DNA of 33,064 nucleotides from Flavobacteriaceae bacterium (GCA_947461425.1 CANHKZ010000011.1:1-33064); one strand, 5' to 3'; positions 10,147 to 18,830 are shown, counted from the first letter of the stretch. The notes: generated by a model not told the origin, from the letters alone. Made by a program: numbers and translations.

Positions 10147-11151
10147 ATGAAAACACAAGAAATTCAAGCGATTCAGGAGCTATTATCTACTCCTAAAAAG
10201 ATTGCAATAATTCCTCACCGTGGACCTGATGGAGATGCCATGGGTTCTACGCTAGCTATGTATCATTTTTTACTTAAAAATCACCATCAACCTACAGTTA
10301 TTTCTCCAAACGAAATGCCTCATTTTTTAGAATGGCTTCCAGGAGCAAATACAGTAAAAACTTACGAAAAAGAAAAAGCCGCTTGTACTAAAATATTGGA
10401 AGAAGCGGAAGTAATCTTCACCTTAGATTTTAATGCTTTGCACCGTACCGGAGAAATGGAAACTGTTTTAAGTACACTCAAAGTTCCTTTGATCATGATT
10501 GATCATCATCAATTCCCGGATAATTATGCTACCTTTACCTACTCTGATACGAATTTTGGTTCTACCTGCGAAATGGTTTATAACTTCATTTCTTTTTTAG
10601 GTAAAAAAGCCGACATAGATGAGAAAATTGGAACTTGCCTTTATACCGGAATTTTAACCGACTCCGGATCGTTTCGCTTCCCAAAAACCACTGGAACTAC
10701 ACACCGCATCATTGCCGAACTAATTGATTTAGGAGTTCAAAACACTGTTATCCCAACTTTACTTTTTGACAACAGTTCGTTTGGCCGTTTGCAAATTTTG
10801 GGTCGTGCTTTGCAAAACATGAAGATTGTAACCGAACATAAAACGGCTTATACCTATTTGACACAAGACGAACTAGATTCTTTTGATCACGTTAAAGGTG
10901 ATACCGAAGGAATCGTCAACTATGGATTGAGTATAAAAGGAATTATCTTTACCGCAATTTTTATCGAAAATAAAGACGAAAAAATCATTAAAATTTCGTT
11001 CCGTTCACAAGGTGATTTTGATGTCAATCAATTTGCTAGAGATCATTTTAATGGTGGAGGACACATTAATGCTGCAGGAGGAAAATCAGAAAATTCAATG
11101 GGAGATACCATTCGGAAATTTGAAGATTTAGTTAACAAATTACCCATCTAA
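10147..11151 (+). CDS. DHH/DHHA1 phosphoesterase (NrnA-like oligoribonuclease / pAp phosphatase)
   Basis: 334 residues, the usual length of NrnA-type proteins. The motifs are in order: HRGPDGDAMGS (residues 24-34, metal-binding Asp pair), FTLDFN (near 95), the DHH triad in MIDHHQFPD (near 118), TGILTDSGSFRF (near 168), and the DHHA1 substrate-binding GGGHINAAGG near the C-terminus. Relatives degrade 2- to 5-mer RNA and dephosphorylate 3',5'-pAp in the cytoplasm. GldI starts three bases after its stop, so it heads the gldI/PPIase operon; why these are joined is not clear from the sequence. Confidence 0.9.
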   Translation: MKTQEIQAIQELLSTPKKIAIIPHRGPDGDAMGSTLAMYHFLLKNHHQPTVISPNEMPHFLEWLPGANTVKTYEKEKAACTKILEEAEVIFTLDFNALHRTGEMETVLSTLKVPLIMIDHHQFPDNYATFTYSDTNFGSTCEMVYNFISFLGKKADIDEKIGTCLYTGILTDSGSFRFPKTTGTTHRIIAELIDLGVQNTVIPTLLFDNSSFGRLQILGRALQNMKIVTEHKTAYTYLTQDELDSFDHVKGDTEGIVNYGLSIKGIIFTAIFIENKDEKIIKISFRSQGDFDVNQFARDHFNGGGHINAAGGKSENSMGDTIRKFEDLVNKLPI

Positions 11152-11154
11152 ATC

Positions 11155-11775
11155 ATGAAACAATTAAAAAATACAATTATTGCGGTTATTCTATTACTAA
11201 CTGTTTTTAGTAATTGCCAAAGTAACCAGGAAACCCGAAAACCAATTTCGCATGCTTCTGGAACGTTCATGAGGCAATCTGTTGATCGTAATAAAAAATT
11301 GATTGCAGGAGAAGAAGCTGAAATTGCTCGTGTGATTAGACAAAACAAAAAAAATAAATTTATTGCTTCTTCAAAAGGATTTTGGTATTCGTATGCAACT
11401 GTTAACTTAAAAGATACTGTAACCCCTAAAAAAGGAGATGTCGCTTTATTTGATTACGAAGTAAAAGACTTAAAAGGACGCGTAATTTATTCTAAAAGTC
11501 AATTGGGTCCACAAACCTATTTTGTTGACAAGCAAAATATAATGACCGGTTTGCGCGAAGGAATTAAAATAATGCATCGTAAAGAAAAAGTCAACTTCCT
11601 TTTCACCTCCCACACAGGTTACGGCTACCATGGCGACAATAATAAAATTGGCACCAACAAACCACTATTATGTGTTGTTACACTTCGTGACTTTATGTCG
11701 GAAGCGAATTACGATCAAAAAATGAAAGCAGAAGCTAATCCTGTTACTAAAACTGATAATGATTCTCTAAACTAA
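11155..11775 (+). CDS. gldI: Gliding-motility lipoprotein GldI, FKBP-type peptidyl-prolyl isomerase
   Basis: 206 residues with a lipoprotein signal (lipobox FSNC, Cys21). The C-terminal FKBP domain (about 95-190) has DVALFDYEVKDLKGRVIYS and the IMTGLREGI segment corresponding to the FKBP active-site floor. This matches GldI, needed for flavobacterial gliding and thought to fold periplasmic or outer-membrane components of the gliding/type IX secretion machinery. The domain is divergent: the ring of aromatic active-site residues is only partly kept, though the GYG near 161-163 places a Tyr where FKBPs have Tyr82. It lies in a run with two more isomerase genes. Confidence 0.9.
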   Translation: MKQLKNTIIAVILLLTVFSNCQSNQETRKPISHASGTFMRQSVDRNKKLIAGEEAEIARVIRQNKKNKFIASSKGFWYSYATVNLKDTVTPKKGDVALFDYEVKDLKGRVIYSKSQLGPQTYFVDKQNIMTGLREGIKIMHRKEKVNFLFTSHTGYGYHGDNNKIGTNKPLLCVVTLRDFMSEANYDQKMKAEANPVTKTDNDSLN

Positions 11776-11787
11776 ATACTTTTTAAA

Positions 11788-12906
11788 ATGAAAAAAACCT
11801 TTCTATTAGCCATAGTCATTATTGCTACTTTTTACTCGTGTAAAGAAGAAAACAACAATTTACCTGATGGTTTATATGCCAAAATTGAAACTAACAAAGG
11901 TGAAATTATCGTTCAATTAGATTATGATAAAGCCCCACTCACAGTGGCTAACTTTATTACTCTAGCTGAAGGTACAAATGAATTTGTAACCAATGAAAAA
12001 ATCAAAAACAGACCTTTTTACGACGGATTGAAATTTCACAGAGTCATAGAAAATTTTATGATTCAAGGAGGAGATCCCCTTGGAACTGGATCAGGAGATG
12101 CAGGTTATAAATTCAAAGATGAAATTACCGATGCCCATTTTGACAAAGGCGGTGTTTTGGCTATGGCCAATGGTGGTCCTGCAACTAATAGTAGCCAATT
12201 TTTTATTACCCATCTTGAAACTCCCTGGTTGGATGGAAAACACACTATTTTTGGTCATGTTGTAGGGAAGGGAATGGAAGCTGTTAACAAAATTTTGCAA
12301 GACGATTATATGAGTAAAGTCACTATTATCAGAAATGGAGATGCTGCTAAAAAATTTGATGCGGTTAAGGTTTTTCATGACTATTTCATTTCCGAAGCTG
12401 AAAACCAAAAGAAACAAGCCGCAATTGATGCAAACAATAAACGTATTTTTAATGAAAAATATAAAGCTGTAATTGAGGCTAAACTAAAATATTTTGCAGT
12501 ATTAAAAACTAAAGCTACAACAACTAAATCAGGATTACAATTTGTAATTACTAAAAAAAGTGGCGGAAAAAAACCTAAGAATGGAACTGGAGTCTTTATT
12601 CATTATGCTGGCTTTTTAGAAAACGGAACTTTGTTTGATAGTAGTGTAGAAAGTGCATGCAAAATGTTTGGAACGTTTGATCCCAATAGAGCAGCACAAA
12701 ATGGCTACCAACCCATTCCTTTTCAAGCGGGTAAAAAAGACGGACTGATTCCCGGATTTATAGAAGGAATTGAACAATTATCTTTTGGTGATAAAGCCGT
12801 TTTATTTATCCCATCTAGAATAGGATTTGCTGAAGCCGGCGCTGGAGATGTAATCCCACCCAATGCGAATCTAATTTTTGAAATTGAATTACTAAAAGCA
12901 CAATAA
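11788..12906 (+). CDS. Lipoprotein cyclophilin-FKBP fusion peptidyl-prolyl isomerase
   Basis: 372 residues. Lipobox TFYSC with Cys18. The cyclophilin domain (about 27-200) keeps the catalytic stretch FHRVIENFMIQGGDP, the ATNSSQFFIT strand and PWLDGKHTIFGHV. A helical Lys/Ala-rich linker (about 205-250) joins an FKBP domain (about 258-372) with FIHYAGFLENGTLFDSS and IPGFIEGIEQLSFGDKA. Where FKBPs usually have Tyr82 in a GYG motif, this protein has IGFAEAG, a Tyr-to-Phe change. Expected to be a periplasmic fold catalyst anchored in a membrane. It lies 12 bases after gldI and 26 bases before a paralogue of the same architecture. Confidence 0.9.
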   Translation: MKKTFLLAIVIIATFYSCKEENNNLPDGLYAKIETNKGEIIVQLDYDKAPLTVANFITLAEGTNEFVTNEKIKNRPFYDGLKFHRVIENFMIQGGDPLGTGSGDAGYKFKDEITDAHFDKGGVLAMANGGPATNSSQFFITHLETPWLDGKHTIFGHVVGKGMEAVNKILQDDYMSKVTIIRNGDAAKKFDAVKVFHDYFISEAENQKKQAAIDANNKRIFNEKYKAVIEAKLKYFAVLKTKATTTKSGLQFVITKKSGGKKPKNGTGVFIHYAGFLENGTLFDSSVESACKMFGTFDPNRAAQNGYQPIPFQAGKKDGLIPGFIEGIEQLSFGDKAVLFIPSRIGFAEAGAGDVIPPNANLIFEIELLKAQ

Positions 12907-12932
12907 ATAGAAAATTATTAAAAATTGAACTT

Positions 12933-14138
12933 ATGAAATTAAAATTGCTAGCATTCTTATTATTAGGAATCCTAAGTGCACAAGCACAAAAATTAAAAAA
13001 AGGGCTTCCTTCAAAAAAACCTGCTATTTCTCAAGTAGCCAACTTAAAAATTACAGACGGAATTTTTGCCAATATTGAAACCAACAAAGGAACTATTGTC
13101 GTTCAATTGGAATACCAAAAAACACCAGTAACAGTTGCTAACTATATCAGTTTAGCAGAAGGTACAAATACTTTTGTGACCGATGAAAAATTAAAAGGAA
13201 AACCGTTTTACAATGGTTTGAAATTTCATCGAGTTATTAAAGATTTCATGATACAAGGTGGCGATCCTATAGGTAACGGATCAGGTGGCCCAGGATATTC
13301 ATTTAAAGATGAATTTACCGATTTAAAACATAGCAAAGGAGGAATTCTCTCTATGGCAAATTCAGGTCCTGCCTCTAACGGAAGTCAATTTTTTATCACA
13401 CACAAAGACACCCCTTGGTTAGACGGAAAACATACTGTTTTTGGTCAGGTCACACAAGGAATGGATGTGGTGAATAAAATAGAGCAAAATGATGTAATTC
13501 TTAAAATAACTATTAGTCGAAAAGGTGCTTTAGCATCTAAATTTAATGCTGTTAAAGTTTTTTCTGATTACTACGCTAACAAAGCAGAAGAAGCTAAAAA
13601 ACAAGCCACAATTGATGCAGAAAATAAAGCTAAACAAGCCGCAATACAAGCTGAAAACAAACGTATTTATCTTGAAAAATATGGAGATTTCATTAAAGAA
13701 AAAGCGCTATACTTAGCCGCTACTAAAGCAACCACAACAACCACTGCTTCTGGATTACAATATGTTCTTTTACAAAAAGGAACCGATGTTAAACCTGTTA
13801 ACGGAAGTACTATTTATTTTAAATATGCTGGTTATTTTGAAGATGGAAATGTATTTGATAGCAACTACGAAGAAGTAGCCAAAGCTTGTGGTCAATTCAA
13901 TCAAACTCGTGCGGATCAAAATGGTTACCAAGCTTTTCCTTTTGAAGCAGGAAAAAAAACAGGAATGATTCAGGGAATTATTGAAGGAATGAGTTTAATG
14001 AATTTAGGAGATAAATTTCTTTTATACATACCATCTAAATTGGGATATGGCGAAAGAGGTAATGGCCCAATACAACCCAATACCAATTTAATTTTTGAAT
14101 TGGAAATTACTGATAAAGCTCCCACTCCAAAACAATAA
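12933..14138 (+). CDS. Secreted cyclophilin-FKBP fusion peptidyl-prolyl isomerase
   Basis: 401 residues and a clear paralogue of the preceding gene, with the same order of domains. It has a cleavable signal peptide ending SAQAQ (about residue 19) and no lipobox, so it is probably soluble in the periplasm. The cyclophilin part has FHRVIKDFMIQGGDP, ASNGSQFFIT and PWLDGKHTVFGQV. The linker contains an Ala/Lys/Glu coiled-coil-like stretch (about 213-250), slightly longer than in the paralogue. The FKBP part has YFKYAGYFEDGNVFDSN, IQGIIEGM and LGYGERG, keeping the Tyr that the first copy lost. It ends the operon, directly before a strong bidirectional terminator. Confidence 0.9.
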   Translation: MKLKLLAFLLLGILSAQAQKLKKGLPSKKPAISQVANLKITDGIFANIETNKGTIVVQLEYQKTPVTVANYISLAEGTNTFVTDEKLKGKPFYNGLKFHRVIKDFMIQGGDPIGNGSGGPGYSFKDEFTDLKHSKGGILSMANSGPASNGSQFFITHKDTPWLDGKHTVFGQVTQGMDVVNKIEQNDVILKITISRKGALASKFNAVKVFSDYYANKAEEAKKQATIDAENKAKQAAIQAENKRIYLEKYGDFIKEKALYLAATKATTTTTASGLQYVLLQKGTDVKPVNGSTIYFKYAGYFEDGNVFDSNYEEVAKACGQFNQTRADQNGYQAFPFEAGKKTGMIQGIIEGMSLMNLGDKFLLYIPSKLGYGERGNGPIQPNTNLIFELEITDKAPTPKQ

Positions 14139-14143
14139 AAAAA

Positions 14144-14177
14144 AAATCCTCAACTATAACTGTTGAGGATTTTTTTA
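14144..14177. terminator. Bidirectional terminator between the PPIase operon and the converging genes
   Basis: A nine-base perfect stem, 14146-14154 (ATCCTCAAC) against 14162-14170, has a 7-base loop, with a T-run after and an A-run before. It serves the plus-strand isomerase operon and the minus-strand gene ending at 14194. Confidence 0.85.
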
Positions 14178-14193
14178 TATGTTGGCTAATAAT

Positions 14194-14631
14194 TTATTTT
14201 CCAAATTTCCAATCAAATTCATCTTTAGAATTGATGATGGCTCCAATTTCGAACTTGACAACTTCTTCAAATTCGGTTTGAAAAATGATCCAATGCTCTT
14301 CGTTAAAATAGTTTTCAAACGTATCAAATTCTTCTTGAGTGAATTTCGTAATGGTTTTGGTTTCCAAATCTTTTTTGACTTCACTTATCTTTTTACCGAT
14401 AATCGTGTTTCCAAATAATTCCAATGCTGCACTAGACGCTACAATATAGCCCAATTTAAATTCTTCTTCTTGGTAGAATGTTAAACGCGCTTTTAGTTTG
14501 TTGTACACTAAAATTTGGTTGTCGTCTTCGTCTTTGTAATTACGGTCTGGTTTGCCGTAAATTGCCTCTACATCTTTTTGCTTCATGCCAAAAAGTAGTT
14601 TGTCGATTCCGTTTTTTAGATTGATTTTCAT
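14194..14631 (-). CDS. Small cytoplasmic protein of unknown function
   Basis: 145 residues with no signal peptide. Not recognised. The N-terminal half has the pattern LLFGMKQKDVEAIYGKPDR (about 12-30), a start often seen in small SmpA-like or immunity-type folds, followed by acidic, aromatic-rich alternating strands. It is acidic overall. It lies 15 bases after the upstream 119-residue gene, behind purM, so it is in one operon with them. No evidence ties it to purine synthesis beyond position. Real-gene support comes from length, operon spacing and the downstream terminator. Confidence 0.6.
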   Translation of the reverse strand: MKINLKNGIDKLLFGMKQKDVEAIYGKPDRNYKDEDDNQILVYNKLKARLTFYQEEEFKLGYIVASSAALELFGNTIIGKKISEVKKDLETKTITKFTQEEFDTFENYFNEEHWIIFQTEFEEVVKFEIGAIINSKDEFDWKFGK

Positions 14632-14646
14632 TTGGACTTTTATTTT

Positions 14647-15006
14647 TTAGTATTCATTCATTTCATCAAAGCGAACCGGCACTTGAGGATCATAACACGA
14701 ACATTTGAATTCTTCCAAAGTAGCAGCTAACAATTCCATTGTTTTTCCATCAGTTCCATAGCAGTCAATCTGAATACTTTGGGGAGTTGTTTTAACTTGA
14801 AAAGCGCCTTTTCCATTCGGATTTTTCCAGCTGTTTTCGTCTACTTTTTCCCAAGTTGAAAAAACACTGCCAATACGATTTAAAATTAGAACTACAGGCA
14901 ATTCTTCCAAACCTTCGACCATTTCTTGATCTACTAATGATTCGTAAACCAATTGATGATTCAAGTAAATCCCTTCCTGATACTGCCAAAAAACTAATTC
15001 GTACAT
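14647..15006 (-). CDS. Small protein of unknown function downstream of purM
   Basis: 119 residues, cytoplasmic, unrecognised. It starts MYELVFWQY and has an LVDQEMVEGLEELPVVLILNRI segment and the sequence FKCSCYDP near the C-terminus, with two close cysteines. The pattern of alternating strands with short helices suggests a single alpha/beta domain of about 110 residues. It begins 33 bases after the purM stop and is followed 15 bases later by another unknown gene. Likely cotranscribed with purM. Confidence 0.6.
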   Translation of the reverse strand: MYELVFWQYQEGIYLNHQLVYESLVDQEMVEGLEELPVVLILNRIGSVFSTWEKVDENSWKNPNGKGAFQVKTTPQSIQIDCYGTDGKTMELLAATLEEFKCSCYDPQVPVRFDEMNEY

Positions 15007-15039
15007 TTTAAAAGATTGAAAGATTAAAAAACTAATTAA

Positions 15040-16218
15040 CTAGTACTTAAAAGTACCGTATTCACTTGAAATCGTTAATTTTTTTGCTTCAGCTGCTTCC
15101 ACTCTACCTACAATTTGGGCATCAACGTTGAATGATTTTGAAATGGCAATGATATCTTGTGCTACCGCCTCAGGAACATACAATTCCATTCGGTGACCGC
15201 AGTTGAACACTTGGTACATTTCTTTCCAGTCGGTTTTGGATTGCTCTTGAATCAATTGAAACAAAGGCGGAATTGGAAACAAATTGTCTTTTATAATATG
15301 AAGATTATTTATAAAATGTAAAATTTTAGTTTGCGCTCCTCCACTGCAATGGACCATTCCGTGAATTTCTTTTGAAGAATAGGCATCTAAAATTTTCTTG
15401 ATAATTGGAGCATAGGTTCTGGTTGGCGAAAGCACTAATTGTCCGGCATCGATTGGCGAATTTTCAACAGCATCAGTCAATTTAACCTGACCAGAATAAA
15501 TCAATTCATCAGGAACGGCAGCATCAAAACTCTCAGGGTATTTTTCTGCCAAATACTTGCCAAACACATCATGACGCGCCGAAGTTAAACCATTACTTCC
15601 AATACCACCGTTGTAACTTTTCTCGTAAGTAGCTTGACCAAAAGATGCCAAACCTACAATTACGTCACCCGCTTGTATATTGGCATTGTCAATTACTTTA
15701 GCACGTGGCATTCTTGCTGTAACAGTTGAATCTACAATTATAGTTCGAACTAAATCACCTACATCAGCGGTTTCACCACCCGTAGAATGAATGGTTACCC
15801 CATAAGAGCCAAGTTCTTTAATTAATTCCTCAGTTCCGTTGATAATCGCTGAAATTACATCTGCAGTTATTAGATTTTTGTTTCTTCCAATAGTAGAAGA
15901 AAGCAAAATATTATCCGTAGCGCCTACACACAATAAATCGTCAATATTCATAATCAACGCATCTTGTGCAATCCCTTTCCAAACCGAAATATCGCCTGTT
16001 TCTTTCCAATACATATAGGCCAAAGAGGATTTAGTACCTGCACCATCAGCATGCATGATCAAACAGTAATCGTCGTCTTGGGTCAAGTAATCGGGTACGA
16101 TTTTACAAAAAGCTTGCGGAAACAAACCTTTGTCAATATTTTTTATGGCGTTATGCACATCTTCTTTGGATGCCGAAACACCGCGTTGTGCGTATCTTTT
16201 TGAAGTATCTGAACTCAT
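15040..16218 (-). CDS. purM: Phosphoribosylformylglycinamidine cyclo-ligase (AIR synthase)
   Basis: 392 residues, somewhat longer than the roughly 345 of the enterobacterial enzyme. It closes the imidazole ring of FGAM to give AIR in purine synthesis. The N-terminal GVSASKEDV segment, the phosphate/metal-binding HADGAGTKSSLAY (about 57-69), the dimer-domain STGGETADVGD (about 146-156), GGIGSNGLTSARHDVF, HCSGGAQTKI and the C-terminal EMYQVFNCGHRMELY all match the AIRS fold. EMYQVFNCG is a close match to the PurM EMYRTFNCG signature, which favours PurM over other AIRS enzymes such as SelD, ThiL or HypE. No other pur gene is adjacent. It heads an operon with two unknown genes. Confidence 0.88.
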   Translation of the reverse strand: MSSDTSKRYAQRGVSASKEDVHNAIKNIDKGLFPQAFCKIVPDYLTQDDDYCLIMHADGAGTKSSLAYMYWKETGDISVWKGIAQDALIMNIDDLLCVGATDNILLSSTIGRNKNLITADVISAIINGTEELIKELGSYGVTIHSTGGETADVGDLVRTIIVDSTVTARMPRAKVIDNANIQAGDVIVGLASFGQATYEKSYNGGIGSNGLTSARHDVFGKYLAEKYPESFDAAVPDELIYSGQVKLTDAVENSPIDAGQLVLSPTRTYAPIIKKILDAYSSKEIHGMVHCSGGAQTKILHFINNLHIIKDNLFPIPPLFQLIQEQSKTDWKEMYQVFNCGHRMELYVPEAVAQDIIAISKSFNVDAQIVGRVEAAEAKKLTISSEYGTFKY

Positions 16219-16262
16219 GAAGTTTGAAGTGTAGTCGACCTTTCGGCTAATTGTGTTTTGTG

Positions 16263-16270
16263 CAAAGATA
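16263..16270 (-). promoter_or_regulatory. Candidate -7 box (TAnnTTTG) upstream of purM
   Basis: The minus strand reads TATCTTTG, 44 bases before the purM ATG and downstream of the glnN terminator, consistent with an independent purM promoter. No well-placed -33 TTG. Confidence 0.35.
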
Positions 16271-16334
16271 ATTATTTTTTTGGCTTTTGCCTAAGCAGCA
16301 TTAGCAACAAATTGTATCTCTTTAAACCAAATCA

Positions 16335-16366
16335 AAAAAGCCTCTCTAAATTTAGAAAGGCTTTTA
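16335..16366 (-). terminator. Terminator after glnN
   Basis: Arms AAAAGCCTcTCTAAA and TTTAGAaAGGCTTTT pair over about 14 positions with one mismatch, followed on the minus strand by a T-run. It lies 16 bases beyond the glnN stop codon. Confidence 0.8.
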
Positions 16367-16382
16367 AAAATATATTGATCCA

Positions 16383-18572
16383 TTATTTGGTAAACAATAA
16401 CTCTCTGTATTTAGTTAAGGTCCAAAGTTCGTTATCTACTAACAATTCTAGTTTATCACAATGGTTTCTAATGATATCAAAATACGGTTTTACCTTATTG
16501 CAATAGGCTTCAGCCATCACTTGCGCATCGTTTAAACTATTGGCTTTTTTTCTTTCTTGAGTCATTTCCTCCACCTTGGTATTAATGCCTTCAATATGAC
16601 CCGAAATTTGTTTGATTATTGCAATTTGTTCTTTCGAAACACTTTCAAAATCTTTTCCGAAAATTTCTTTCAATCCACGAACGTTTTCAATCAAGGTATT
16701 TTGGTAACGAATCGCAGTAGGAATGACATGATTACGTGCAATATCTCCTAAAACACGTCCTTCTATTTGGATTTTTTTAGTATATTCTTCTAACTCAATT
16801 TCGTATCGCGCTTCTACCTCAATATGATTCATAATTCCTAATTCAGAAAACAAATCCAAGGCTTGTTTAGATGCTCTTGCTTTTAAGGCTTCTGGAGTAG
16901 TTTTGTAATTACTTAAACCTCTTTTAGCCGCTTCTTTTTCCCAAGCATCGCTGTATCCGTCCCCTTCAAACAAGATTTTTTTTGATTGCTTGATGTATTC
17001 TCTTAAAACATTAAATATGGCATCGTCTTTTTTCATGCCTTTTTCATCAATCAAAGTATCTACTTCAATTTTAAATTGGCGTAATTGCTTGGCTACAATT
17101 GCATTTAAAGTAGTCATAGCATTCGAACAATTGGCAGAAGAACCAACGGCTCTAAACTCAAATTTATTTCCAGTAAAGGCAAATGGCGATGTTCTATTTC
17201 TATCGGTATTATCCAACATTAAATCTGGAATTTTACCTACCACATTCAATTTTAAGTCGGTTTTCTCTTCAGGAGATAATTTTCCTGTAGTAACTCCTTC
17301 TAATTCCGCTAAAACTTTAGTCAATGAATCACCAATAAATACTGAAATAATTGCGGGTGGCGCTTCATTAGCTCCTAATCGATGATCGTTACTAGCGGTT
17401 GCAATGGAGGCTCTTAATAGCGATTCGCTATCATTAACCGCCTTGATGGTATTGATGAAGAAAGTCAAAAACTGTAAATTACTCATTGGAGTTTTACTTG
17501 GACTCAATAAGTTGACTCCTGTATCTGTAGCCAATGACCAGTTATTGTGTTTTCCAGAACCGTTTACCCCTTTGAATGGTTTTTCGTGGAATAATACTTT
17601 AAAATCATGACGCTCGGCTACTTTTTCCATCACATCCATTAACAAACAGTTGTGATCAACTGCTAAGTTGGTTTCTTCGAAAATAGGTGCCAACTCAAAT
17701 TGATTTGGTGCTACTTCGTTATGACGTGTTTTAACAGGAATTCCTAAAAGCATACATTCATGTTCCAATTCCCGCATATAAGTTAATGCGCGAGTAGGTA
17801 TTGAACCAAAATAGTGATCATCAAGTTGTTGGCCTTTAGCCGATGTATGACCTAATAATGTTCTACCAGTCATCATCAAATCAGGACGAGATTTGGCTAA
17901 CGAACGATCAATTAAAAAATATTCTTGCTCCCATCCTAGAGTTGCCGTTACTTTCTTTACGTTTTTATCAAAATACTTACATACTTCTGTTGCCGCATCA
18001 TCCATAACTGTCAAAGCACGCAACAATGGTGTTTTATAATCTAAAGCTTCTCCAGTATAAGAAATAAAAACAGTTGGAATACATAAAGTAGTTCCAAAAA
18101 TAAAAGCAGGTGATGTTGGGTCCCAAGCAGTATATCCCCTAGCCTCAAAGGTGTTTCTAATTCCACCATTTGGAAAACTAGATGCGTCTGGCTCTTGTTG
18201 TACCAACTGCGAACCTCCAAATTTTTCTACAGGATCACTTCCATCATAGGAAGTTTCAAAAAAAGCATCGTGTTTTTCTGCAGTGGTTCCGGTTAAAGGT
18301 TGAAACCAGTGAGTATAATGGGTGACTCCTTTAGAAAGCGCCCATTCTTTCATACCCATTGCTACATAATCAGCTATCTTTCTGTCGATTTTAGTTCCGT
18401 GTTGAATTGCTCCTTGAACCGCTTTATATGCTTCAGAAGTCAAATAATGCTTCATGGTTTTACCATTGAATACATTAGCGCCAAAAATGACTGATTTTTT
18501 TTCGGTTTCTTCAAATTGAATTGGCTTTCTTGTTGAAGCTTCTATCAAAGCTTGAAAACGTAGTGTTGACAT
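16383..18572 (-). CDS. glnN: Glutamine synthetase type III
   Basis: 729 residues, the size of the GSIII family (GSI and GSII are about 340-470). It makes glutamine from glutamate, ammonia and ATP as a dodecamer. Visible GSIII features include TLGWEQEYFLID (metal-binding Glu pair), KTRHNEVAPNQFELAP (about 282-297), FHEKPFKGVNGSGKHNNWSL (ammonia/substrate site), the DNTDRNRTSPFAFTGNKFEFRAVGSS stretch, and a long helical C-terminal extension. No truncation. It faces a type II glutamine synthetase gene across a 258-base intergenic region holding candidate promoters and spaced direct repeats. Confidence 0.97.
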   Translation of the reverse strand: MSTLRFQALIEASTRKPIQFEETEKKSVIFGANVFNGKTMKHYLTSEAYKAVQGAIQHGTKIDRKIADYVAMGMKEWALSKGVTHYTHWFQPLTGTTAEKHDAFFETSYDGSDPVEKFGGSQLVQQEPDASSFPNGGIRNTFEARGYTAWDPTSPAFIFGTTLCIPTVFISYTGEALDYKTPLLRALTVMDDAATEVCKYFDKNVKKVTATLGWEQEYFLIDRSLAKSRPDLMMTGRTLLGHTSAKGQQLDDHYFGSIPTRALTYMRELEHECMLLGIPVKTRHNEVAPNQFELAPIFEETNLAVDHNCLLMDVMEKVAERHDFKVLFHEKPFKGVNGSGKHNNWSLATDTGVNLLSPSKTPMSNLQFLTFFINTIKAVNDSESLLRASIATASNDHRLGANEAPPAIISVFIGDSLTKVLAELEGVTTGKLSPEEKTDLKLNVVGKIPDLMLDNTDRNRTSPFAFTGNKFEFRAVGSSANCSNAMTTLNAIVAKQLRQFKIEVDTLIDEKGMKKDDAIFNVLREYIKQSKKILFEGDGYSDAWEKEAAKRGLSNYKTTPEALKARASKQALDLFSELGIMNHIEVEARYEIELEEYTKKIQIEGRVLGDIARNHVIPTAIRYQNTLIENVRGLKEIFGKDFESVSKEQIAIIKQISGHIEGINTKVEEMTQERKKANSLNDAQVMAEAYCNKVKPYFDIIRNHCDKLELLVDNELWTLTKYRELLFTK

Positions 18573-18616
18573 TATGATAATTTTAGATTATTAAAGATTC
18601 ATTCTCACTTACTAAG

Positions 18617-18648
18617 CAAATATAAGAATATAAAATCATGTGGTACAA
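18617..18648 (-). promoter_or_regulatory. Candidate glnN promoter, both -33 and -7 elements
   Basis: On the minus strand a TTG (complement of 18646-18648) is followed after 21 bases by TATATTTG (complement of 18617-18624), the Bacteroidota vegetative promoter pattern. The box ends 44 bases before the glnN ATG. This is the best-supported promoter in the window. Confidence 0.55.
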
Positions 18649-18695
18649 TTGCGGAATTATTTTTTATTGCTGTTAAAAATTGTATTTTTTTAATA

Positions 18696-18757
18696 ATACC
18701 CCCTCTAAAATGAGGTTCTGGTAAAAGTAATTAATAATTATATAAAAAATACCCCCT
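18696..18757. promoter_or_regulatory. Pair of C-tract direct repeats between the two glutamine synthetase genes
   Basis: ATACCCCCT occurs at 18696-18704 and again at 18749-18757, a start-to-start spacing of 53 bases, about five helical turns. Five-base C runs are unusual in this AT-rich intergenic DNA. The second copy lies about 30 bases upstream of the candidate -7 box of the plus-strand GS gene. These are plausible regulator sites; the regulator is unknown. Confidence 0.45.
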
Positions 18758-18784
18758 ATTTTTTTCCGACCCAAAAAAAATAAT

Positions 18785-18792
18785 TAAATTTG
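18785..18792 (+). promoter_or_regulatory. Candidate -7 box for glutamine synthetase II
   Basis: TAAATTTG matches TAnnTTTG and ends 38 bases before the ATG at 18831. The expected -33 position is a T-run without a clean TTG, as might be the case for an activator-dependent promoter. Confidence 0.45.
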
Positions 18793-18830
18793 CATCAATA
18801 ATTAAATCAAACTGCTTAAATCATACTATC

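Noticed and set aside
12091-12417. Minus-strand open frame of 108 codons inside the first cyclophilin-FKBP gene
   Set aside because: Overlaps the cyclophilin core on the other strand; no signal, no domain.
16990-17385. Plus-strand open frame of 131 codons inside glnN
   Set aside because: Antisense to a well-conserved part of glutamine synthetase III and without a family match; a shadow frame.
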